64,000 nt of DNA, taken from assembly GCA_035549015.1 (NCBI GenBank), contig DASZRW010000135.1:8571-72570 (forward strand), given 5' to 3'. Positions 8,726-17,100 of this stretch are shown piece by piece. Position numbers and translations under genes: made by a program. Source of the DNA: JAFDZV01 sp035549015 (GTDB lineage: Bacteria; Bacteroidota; Ignavibacteria; OLB7). Numbering within the stretch: position 1 is the first letter of the stretch; each line of letters opens with the position of its first letter. Under the pieces are notes generated by a model that saw only the letters and a list, made by a program, of their open reading frames with translations, made no database searches and was not told where the DNA came from.

Positions 8726-11700
8726 GCACCGTGAATGATAACCTCAACACCTGCGGCTGCTGCGATCCGGGGTTCGAACCGTTGCCGGTTCACTACAACC
8801 CGTCCGGCCTGCCTGCACTCGAGTATCGGATCGGCACGCACAACGATTTCCTGCGGCGGATGCTCCACCGCATTTCGTACCAGACGCTTCCCGATGGTGA
8901 CAACGCCGGCGCGCGGCCTCTCTCGGCCCTTTCCACACGCTCCACGGACGACGCATCCATTGCCCTGATCGACGCATGGGCGGTGGCGCTGGATGTTCTG
9001 ACGTTCTACCAGGAGCGAATCGTCAACGAGGGATACCTGCGCACGGCCACGGAGCGGCGCTCCGTGCTGGAGCTGGCGCGGATGATCGGCTACGAGCTGA
9101 ACCCCGGCGTGGCGGCCACTGCCTATCTCGCGTTCAAACTGGATGGTGCGAAGACCAGCCCGAAGAGCGTGCTGATTCCGGTGGGGATGAAACTTCAGGA
9201 CGTTCCCGTGAAGGAGGCGCTGCCGCAGAAGTTCGAAGTGGCGGAGCAGGTGGAGGCACGTCCCGAATGGAACGAAATGGGAGCGCGCATGCGTTCGGTG
9301 ATCCCGGTAACGCCGGACTCCACCTCCATCATCGTGAAGGGGACCAGCGCCAACGGCCTGTCGCAGGGGGACATCGTCGTGGTGGTGAGCCAGGACCGGT
9401 TCGCATCCGCAACCAGCGACAACTGGGTTGCTGCGACGATCGCCTCCGTGGTGTTCGACGACGACAACGACATCACCGTGATCGTGCTGGAGAAGTCGCT
9501 GGCCGCGTTGAAGGGTGGGCCGCTTACGCTTACCAATCCCCGCGTGTTCGCACTCCGCACGCGCGCACGTTTCTTCGGATTCAACGCGCCGGACTGGAAG
9601 CTGCTCCTGCAGGCCACCCGCGCCAATTACGGCAACGGGGACGACTGGCCCGGCATGCGCATCCCCGTGGATGGTGAGTTCGATCTCAACGCGGAGTACG
9701 CGCGCGTTGTGCCGGGAAGCTGGGTGATCGTTCGCGGACCGGTGATGCATGCCGAAGGGGGAGCGGTGACCACTGCAACACGGACGAAGCTGTACAGGGT
9801 GAACGACGCGCAGCTCGTCTCGCGCACGGACTTCACGCTGAGCGACATGGTGACCCGCGTGGTGCCGGACAGCACGGCTCCCGCGCATGCCCCGTTCCCG
9901 GCGGTTCCCCCTCCACCCCCTCCGCCCGATGTCTTCATGGTGCGCGGTGCGGAGGTGTATGCACAGAGCGAGGAGCTCGAGCTGGCGGAGCAGCCGGAGG
10001 TGGCGCCGATTTTCGGCGGCGAGATCGTTCTCGATGGGATCGTGTTCGGGCTCGTGCCCGGACGCAAGGCCATCGTTACCGGCAAGCGGCCGCGCATGCA
10101 CGTGCTCAGCTACGATCTCACGCTCGGAAGCCTGGCGCTTCGCCGCGGCGATTCACTGCAGGTGACTGCGCCGCCGCAGATGCCTCCCACGTCCGCGGCC
10201 GTCGCGGTTCTCGCGGCGCTCTCCCCGGCGCTCGGCTTTCAGGGGCCGGCGGCGCTGCGCATGGGGCCGGGTGCCGCCGCCGGCGGCCTCCCACCCACTG
10301 GAGCGCGATCTCCGGCCGGCAGCCGTGGGCTGATTCTCGGGCTTCCCGATTTCATCATTCCCGACGCCGATACGGGCGCCGATACGAGTGCAGGCGGCGG
10401 CGCGAGCACCGGTGGCACCTCCGGCACCAGCGTCACGTGCAGCACCTGCTACATCTGGAGTGTGCTGGCGCGCGGCGGTACGGCCGGCACCATCCAGCCT
10501 CCCGTGAGCGCCTACGAATGGCAGAACGCCGAGGCCGACGACGATGTGTGGAGCGAGCTCGTGGAGATCAAGAGTGTCCGGAACGACAACGTCAACACCT
10601 TCGTCACGCTCAAGAAGAATCTGGACGGCATCTACGATCGCGCCTCGTTCGCCCTGCTGGGGAACGTTGTTCGCGCAACGCACGGCGAGACGATCGTCGA
10701 GGAACTGGGCGATGGGAACGGGTCGCAGACCAACCAGCGATTCGTGCTGAAGAAGCCGCCGCTTACCTACGTCGCGGCCGCAAGCGCCACCGGCAACCAG
10801 GATACGCTGGAGGTGCGCGTGAACGGTGTGCTGTGGAAGGAGGCGCCCTACCTGTACGGGGCCGGCTCGCGCAGCGAGGTGTACATGGTGCGGAACAGCA
10901 ACGAGGGGAAGACGAGCGTGATCTTCGGCGACGGCCGCAACGGAGCCAGGATCCCGAGCGGCGACGGAAACGTGACCGCCGTCTATCGCAGCGGCATCGG
11001 GCTGGACGGAAACGTCGCGGCCGATTCGCTGACCGTGATGCAGACCAAGCCGCTCGGCGTGTCGGAGGTGAACAACCCGCTCGCAGCGGAGGGAGGGGCC
11101 GATCCGGAGAATCTGTTCGAGGCGCGGTTGAATGCTCCGGTCACGGTGCTCACGTTCGATCGCATCGTGTCGCTGCGGGACTTCGAGGATTTCACGCGGG
11201 CGTTTGCGGGCGTCGCCAAGGCGCAGGCGGTGATCCTCTGGAACGGCAGCACCCAGATCGTTCACGTGACCGTTGCAGGCGCGGGGGAGAAGCCGGCCGG
11301 CACGGAGCTGCAGACCAACCTCCGCAACGCAATCGATTCGCTTCGTGACCCGACGATCGAATACAGCATCGGCGGCTATCGCGAGTGCCGCTTCAACATC
11401 GCCGCGCGCATCACGGTGGACTCCCGATATCTCCCGGAGGTCGTGAAGGCGAGCGTGAAGCAGGCGTTGAACAGCCGGTTCAGTTTCGACGCGCGCGAGT
11501 TCGGGCAGAGCGTGAGCAGTTCCGAGGTGATCAGCGTGATTCAGAAGACCGAAGGCGTGGTGTGGGTGGATCTGGACGCGCTCTACTTCGCGGCCCAGCC
11601 CGGCGCCACGGTTGCTCCCTCACTCAGCTCCGTGCTTGCGGGGCGCAAGGCCCGGTGGACCTATGGCTCCGATGGATGCGGCTCGCAGACATCGGCGCTT

Positions 11701-11853
11701 GCAACGCCCGCGCTTCCGCGCACGGGCATCGAGACACTGGTGCGCGTGACCCCCGCCACGACACCCCGTTCGCTGGCGACGATCAAAGATGCGCAGCTCC
11801 TGTTGATCAATCCGGACGGCATCGACATCAACCTGAACTCACCTCAGCAATAA
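8722..11853 (+). CDS. second large baseplate wedge protein (baseplate J-like)
   Basis: A 1043-aa relative of the preceding gene. It opens with a Cys motif (CGCCDPG) and carries the wedge signature ASIALIDAWAVALDVLTFYQERIVNEGYLRTATERRS near residue 75. A gpJ-like region (RIVSLRDFEDFTRAFAGVAKAQA) lies near residue 815, and there is a beta-rich C-terminus. It differs by low-complexity insertions: a run of prolines near residue 395, and Gly/Ala/Thr-rich linkers around 505-575 that include a Cys pair (TCSTC). These insertions probably lie on the surface of the baseplate. The ATG overlaps the upstream stop, and the next gene follows after nine bases with a good ribosome site. Confidence 0.82.
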   Translation: MSTVNDNLNTCGCCDPGFEPLPVHYNPSGLPALEYRIGTHNDFLRRMLHRISYQTLPDGDNAGARPLSALSTRSTDDASIALIDAWAVALDVLTFYQERIVNEGYLRTATERRSVLELARMIGYELNPGVAATAYLAFKLDGAKTSPKSVLIPVGMKLQDVPVKEALPQKFEVAEQVEARPEWNEMGARMRSVIPVTPDSTSIIVKGTSANGLSQGDIVVVVSQDRFASATSDNWVAATIASVVFDDDNDITVIVLEKSLAALKGGPLTLTNPRVFALRTRARFFGFNAPDWKLLLQATRANYGNGDDWPGMRIPVDGEFDLNAEYARVVPGSWVIVRGPVMHAEGGAVTTATRTKLYRVNDAQLVSRTDFTLSDMVTRVVPDSTAPAHAPFPAVPPPPPPPDVFMVRGAEVYAQSEELELAEQPEVAPIFGGEIVLDGIVFGLVPGRKAIVTGKRPRMHVLSYDLTLGSLALRRGDSLQVTAPPQMPPTSAAVAVLAALSPALGFQGPAALRMGPGAAAGGLPPTGARSPAGSRGLILGLPDFIIPDADTGADTSAGGGASTGGTSGTSVTCSTCYIWSVLARGGTAGTIQPPVSAYEWQNAEADDDVWSELVEIKSVRNDNVNTFVTLKKNLDGIYDRASFALLGNVVRATHGETIVEELGDGNGSQTNQRFVLKKPPLTYVAAASATGNQDTLEVRVNGVLWKEAPYLYGAGSRSEVYMVRNSNEGKTSVIFGDGRNGARIPSGDGNVTAVYRSGIGLDGNVAADSLTVMQTKPLGVSEVNNPLAAEGGADPENLFEARLNAPVTVLTFDRIVSLRDFEDFTRAFAGVAKAQAVILWNGSTQIVHVTVAGAGEKPAGTELQTNLRNAIDSLRDPTIEYSIGGYRECRFNIAARITVDSRYLPEVVKASVKQALNSRFSFDAREFGQSVSSSEVISVIQKTEGVVWVDLDALYFAAQPGATVAPSLSSVLAGRKARWTYGSDGCGSQTSALATPALPRTGIETLVRVTPATTPRSLATIKDAQLLLINPDGIDINLNSPQQ

Positions 11854-11862
11854 GGAGCGGCA

Positions 11863-14127
11863 ATGAGCGAGACCAACGAACGCCTGTACAATCTGCTTCC
11901 GGCCATCTACCGGGCACGCGACCTGACGGTTGGAGGGGAGACACTCCGGGCCCTGCTCGGCGTGCTCGAGACCGAGTTCAATTCCGTTGTCGACGACATC
12001 GACACGTTGTACGACGACTGGTTCATCGAGACATGCCAGGAGTGGGTTGTGCCGTACATCGGCGATCTGCTGGGCGTGCGCCCGTTGAACGAGATCGTAA
12101 ACGGCGAGTTCACGCGGCGCGCCTACGTGGCAAACACGTTCGCCTATCGCCAGCGGAAGGGAACGCCGGCCGTGATAGAACAGCTTGCGCGCGATGTCAC
12201 CGGATGGCCGGCGCGGATCGTGGAGTATTTCAAGCTGCTCGCGGTTACCCAGAACTACAACCACTCGCGCCCGGCGAATCAGTTGCTGGATCTTCGGCAT
12301 CAGAGCGATCTGGAATTGCTCGGCTCGCCGTTCGAGAAGGCCACCTACAGCCCGGAGGTGCGAAGGATTGCGCTGCAGCGCGGCAAGTACAACATTCCGA
12401 GCGTGGGCATCTATCTCTGGCGCCTGCAGGCATATCCCCTCGTGCGCGTGGATGCCGCTCCGGTGCTGGCCTCCGAGCGTTCCGATCACGCAGGCCTGTT
12501 CCGCTTCAGCCCGCTCGGCAACGACACGCCGCTGTTCAATCGGCCGCAGACCGAGGCCAGCATTACCACGTTTGCCGGTGAGGTGAACGTGCCGGGACGC
12601 CTTCGCAGGCGGCCCCTGTACGACGAGTTGGAGGAGCGCCGGCGGCTGATGTTGCTGGGGCAGTCCGGGGAGCCGGTCTACTTCGGGCCGCAGCCGGTTC
12701 TGGAATTGTTCACGCACGCCACCGGAGCGCCCGCCAACACATACGTGGCGGTGCCCCCCGAGAATATCAGCATCTGCGATCTCTCCGATTGGCGCCGCCC
12801 CACCGATGCGTCCGGGCTGATCTCCGTCGATCCCGTTCTGGGGCGCATCTCGTTCGCGGCCCATGCAACCACCGATGCGGTGCGTGTGAGCTATCAGTAC
12901 GGGTTCAGCGCCGACGTCGGCGGAGGCGTGTACAACCGCAGCGAAACGCTTGCGCCGGCCGACGACATCAACAACCTGAACATCTTCGTCTCGAAGGAGT
13001 ATCCGGCCACGGTGACCGATACCACGCTGGAGGATACCTCGCACGAGCTGCGGGTGAACTCGATCGCGGCTGCAGTTGCGTACTGGGCCGGCAAGCCGCA
13101 GTTGCACTGCGTTGTCGAGATCCGCGACAGCGCCACCTACACGCAGCCAATCAGCGTGACGTTCACACCGCCCGCCGATCCGGATCTCGGACTCTCGCTG
13201 AGAATCCAGGCTCGAGACGGGGAGCGGCCGGCATTGATTCTGGGTTCCGGCGCTATCAAGATCACGTCACACCATCCGCGCTCCACGCTCACGCTGAACG
13301 GGCTGTTGATCAGCTGCAATGAGATCTCGGTTGCCGGCGATCTCGGCGAACTGGATATCGTTCACTGCACCGTGGTGCCGGGACGTTCGCTTGGTCCGGA
13401 CGGCACGCCTGCCGCGCCGAGCGATGGGAACAGTCTGAACGTGGATGCCACGAACAACCGCCTCGTCGTCAACATCACATCGAGCATCGTGGGGCGCCTT
13501 CTGGTGCCGCTGGAGATGCGCTCGCTCACGATCACGGACAGCATCGTCGACGGGCTGGATGGCCCCGCGATCTACGGCGGCGAGTCCGTGGTGCTCGAAT
13601 TCGATGCGATGCCGCATTCGATCGGCGGCGGAACCGGAGGTTCGCTGGCGCACGGCATGGGGGACCTCCTGGCCGGCGCACCGACGTCGATCATCAGAAG
13701 CACGGTGTTCGGTCCGGTCTTTGTCGCGGAGCTTGCCTACGCCTCCGAGAGCATCTTCACCGATATCGTGGAAGCGCGCCGGCGACAGTCCGGCTGCGTT
13801 CGCTTCTGCTATCTGCCGGTGGAATCGAAGACACCGCGCCGCTATCACTGCCAGCCGGAAACCGCCGCGAGTTCGGACATCACCGTCGTATCGGACAACG
13901 CGGCCCGGCGTGTGGTGCCGGAATTCACCTCCACGCACTACGGCGACCCCGGTTACGCACAGCTGACAATCACCACCGCCATCGAGATCAGAACAGGCGC
14001 CGAAGACGGCTCCGAAATGGGAGTCTACTGCCAACTGAAGGGACCGCAACGAGAAGCAAATCTGCGCATCGGACTCGACGAGTACATGCGTCTTGGGCTC
14101 GACACTGGAATTTTCTTCGTCACCTAA
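11863..14127 (+). CDS. P2 tail protein I-like baseplate protein with beta-rich C-terminal extension (Afp12-like)
   Basis: A 754-aa protein. The first 200 residues match phage tail protein I: RLYNLLPAIYRARD, a FNSVVDDIDTLYDDWFIE segment, VPYIGDLLGV, then RRAYVANTFAYRQRKGTPAVIEQLARDVTGW. The rest, about 500 residues, is far longer than phage protein I. It is beta-rich with repeated LTLNGLLIS, ELDIVHCTV and LTITDSIVDG type rungs around residues 470-570, which suggests a right-handed beta-helix. In phages this protein connects the baseplate to tail fibres, so the extension could hold or form fibre material. It starts with a GGAG site and ends 16 bases before the giant Ig-repeat gene. Confidence 0.8.
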   Translation: MSETNERLYNLLPAIYRARDLTVGGETLRALLGVLETEFNSVVDDIDTLYDDWFIETCQEWVVPYIGDLLGVRPLNEIVNGEFTRRAYVANTFAYRQRKGTPAVIEQLARDVTGWPARIVEYFKLLAVTQNYNHSRPANQLLDLRHQSDLELLGSPFEKATYSPEVRRIALQRGKYNIPSVGIYLWRLQAYPLVRVDAAPVLASERSDHAGLFRFSPLGNDTPLFNRPQTEASITTFAGEVNVPGRLRRRPLYDELEERRRLMLLGQSGEPVYFGPQPVLELFTHATGAPANTYVAVPPENISICDLSDWRRPTDASGLISVDPVLGRISFAAHATTDAVRVSYQYGFSADVGGGVYNRSETLAPADDINNLNIFVSKEYPATVTDTTLEDTSHELRVNSIAAAVAYWAGKPQLHCVVEIRDSATYTQPISVTFTPPADPDLGLSLRIQARDGERPALILGSGAIKITSHHPRSTLTLNGLLISCNEISVAGDLGELDIVHCTVVPGRSLGPDGTPAAPSDGNSLNVDATNNRLVVNITSSIVGRLLVPLEMRSLTITDSIVDGLDGPAIYGGESVVLEFDAMPHSIGGGTGGSLAHGMGDLLAGAPTSIIRSTVFGPVFVAELAYASESIFTDIVEARRRQSGCVRFCYLPVESKTPRRYHCQPETAASSDITVVSDNAARRVVPEFTSTHYGDPGYAQLTITTAIEIRTGAEDGSEMGVYCQLKGPQREANLRIGLDEYMRLGLDTGIFFVT

Positions 14128-14143
14128 TCACAGGAGTATATAC

Positions 14144-17100
14144 ATGCAAGGCGATTTCACTCGATCGACATTCGACCCGAAGAAGCATTACAGCGGCGTC
14201 CGGATGCAGCAGGGGCGTGTGCAGCTCGATGCAGACTGGAACGAGCAGGTCGATATCGATACGCACCGCGACCAGACCACCACAGCCGATGTGATCGGGC
14301 CGTCCGGCGTGCCCGTTCTCCCGGACGGCACGGCGAACGGTTTCAAAATCATGCTGCCGGGATTTGCCGCGGCCGAGACCAACATGCAGATCGGTGCAGG
14401 CCGCATCTACGTTGATGGCGTGCTCTGCGAGAACGAGGAGACGGTGTTCCTCTCCACGCCAACGTCTCCGTTCACGGGCAACCGCCAGCCGGACTACGAT
14501 GACCCTTCGCACAGCAACGGCTATCACATCGTCTACCTCGATGTCTGGGAGCGGCACATCAACGCCATTGAGGATCCCTCGATTCGCGAAGTGGCGCTGG
14601 GCGGACCGGACACGGCAACCCGTACGAAGACGGTGTGGCAGGTAAAGACGTTGCCGATCACCTCCCACGGCTCGGGGCCGCTGCACTGTACGGACGAGTT
14701 CGCCGAATGGGATGTCGCCACCGCCCCCTCCTCCGGCAGGCTCACCGCGCGCACGGAGCCCGCACCCAGCAGCGATGGGATCGATCCCTGCATCATTCCA
14801 CCGAACGCCGGATATCGCGGCCTGGAGAATCAACTGTATCGCGTCGAGATCCATCGTGTGGATACGGACGGAACGGTTACCTACAAGTGGTCGCGCGACA
14901 ACGCATCGTTTCAGTACGGTCTTGTGGAGTTCGACGCCAACACCGGCGTGGGCGATCCCACGCTGACGGTAACCAGCCTTGGCCGCGATCAGAACTCGAG
15001 CCTGGAGGTGAACGACTGGATCGAGTTCCTGCCCGCCACGTGGGAGCTTGGCGGCATACCGGGAATCCTTGCCAAGATCACGGCCATCAGCACCACGGAC
15101 AAGCGTTTGACGCTCCTGATTCCAGGGAGCGAAGGGGATGCCTCCGACGTTGATGGTGCGATCGGCGCCGGATATATCGTAAAGCGATGGGATTTCGTCG
15201 CCACGGTTCCCCCAACCACCAAGATCAATGTGGGGGACACACCCGCCTGGATTCCGATCGAGAACGGCGTGGAGATCCGGTTCGAGCCGGGCCTGGGGGG
15301 GACCTACAAGGATGCCTTCCACGTGGGCGACTACTGGATGATCCCCGCGCGCGTCGCCACGCAGGATATCGAATGGCCGTTGGACTCGATGAACCAGTCC
15401 ATCGCTCTTGCGCCGATGGGGATCAGGCATCGCTATGCGCGTCTGGCCCTGGCGCAGTGGACGGATGACGGCTGGGATCGTGTTACGCTGAAGGATTGCC
15501 GCCCGACGTTTCTCCCGCTCACCGGCGTGCCGACACTGGTGTTCGGCTATGCCGGCGGCGACGGCCAGGAAGCCGCTCCCGGCGATGCGCTCCCGATGTA
15601 CCTGGAGGCTTCCGTGGTGGAGCGCGGGAAGAAGGTGATCGGTGCGAACGTCAAGTTCACCGTGAAGCTCGGCAATGGCAAGCTTCGCAAGCTGGATGCA
15701 GGCGTTCTCGATACCGTCTACGGCCAGTCCGTCATCGCACCCACCAGCATCAACGGCGTTGCGCAGTGCGAGTTCACGCTGGACCTCGTTACCGAGATCC
15801 AGCAGGTTGAGGCGGTCCTGCTGGATGACGACGGCCTGGTACGCCCGCTCAACGTGATTCACTACAATGCCACGTTCTCCGATGCAGGCAGCAGCTTCAC
15901 ATACGTTGGCGGCGATGGCCAGGAGGGGCTGCCGGGCGACTATCTGCGAATGCCGCTGGAGGTTGGTGTCAACCGGAACGGCAAGGCGGTTGGCGGCGCC
16001 AGGGTGCGCTACACCGTTACACGCGGAAACGGTTCGCTGCAGGCCACGCAGATCGCGGGCACGATTGTCACCCTTGTCATGGGGCCTCAGATCATCACGC
16101 AGACTGCAGGCGACGGCGTTGCGAAGTGCGAGTTCCTGCTCGATACCTTCACGCGCGATCAGCAGGTGGAGGCGCGCCTTCTCGACGACGACGACAACAC
16201 GATCAACGTAACGCCGATTCACTTCGACGCCTCGATCCGCTCCAACGTGGAGTTCCTCTACGTTGGCGGCGATGGCCAGGAGGGGCTCCCCGGCGCGCAG
16301 CTCGCCGTGCCGTTCGAGGCCGGGGTAGTGGACGGCGCCGTGAAGCTTCAGGGTGCGAACGTGCAGTTCACCGTTATCAGGGGGGGAGGGTCCATCGTTC
16401 CTGCCGGAGGAGGGAGTCCCGCAACACAGGTTGTGGTGCAGACCGGGCCGGACGGTGTGGCCGGCGTTTATCTGACGCTCGATGCGATCACGCCGGTGCA
16501 GCAGGTGCGTGCAGTTCTCATCGATGGCGAAGGGTCGCCGTTGAACTATACCCCGCTTCATTTCACGGCCGCCCAGGGCCTTGCGCGCGACATCGCCTAC
16601 ACTCCCCCCACCGGCTGCACCAAGTTCGCCGAGAGTACGACCGTGCAGGAGGCGCTGGACTCGCTCTGCGCGTGCGACTGCGCGGAGTGCCCGCCGATCC
16701 TCCATGTTACCGGCGTCTTCCTCGGCACCGGCACGCCGGCGTTGGGGCCGGAGATCCACTCCGGGGCAACGATTCCGGTGGACTCGTTGCTGCAGGGCAT
16801 TCGCATTCAGACCGATGCGAACGTGGACTCCTTCTCCGTGAAGCCGACCACGGTCTACGGCGAGGTGGAATTCCCCTATCCGATCACGCCGAGCGAGCGC
16901 CAGGAGTACGGCCTGGACACCATCGATCCCGGCCTGCCGCTCGATGATCAGATCATCGGATATCGTCCGATCGGCGTCCGCTCGCTCGTTTCGGTGGACA
17001 CGTACGACAACAGTGTTATCCACTGGGACCCGCAGGCGAATGCCGTGGCACCGCTCGTGCTTGCGTACCACCAGTATCTGCCCGCAGGCACGAAGATCCC

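Noticed and set aside
1..14127. Prophage origin of the tail-like genes
   Set aside because: No capsid, portal, terminase, integrase or lysis genes are present, and the AAA+ ATPase and DUF6519 genes are eCIS markers. It remains open because the upstream side is not visible.
14120..17071. 983-codon minus-strand frame opposite the DUF6519 gene
   Set aside because: It is a shadow: the composition is rich in Arg, His, Asp and Val, and the plus strand has clear domains and a ribosome site.
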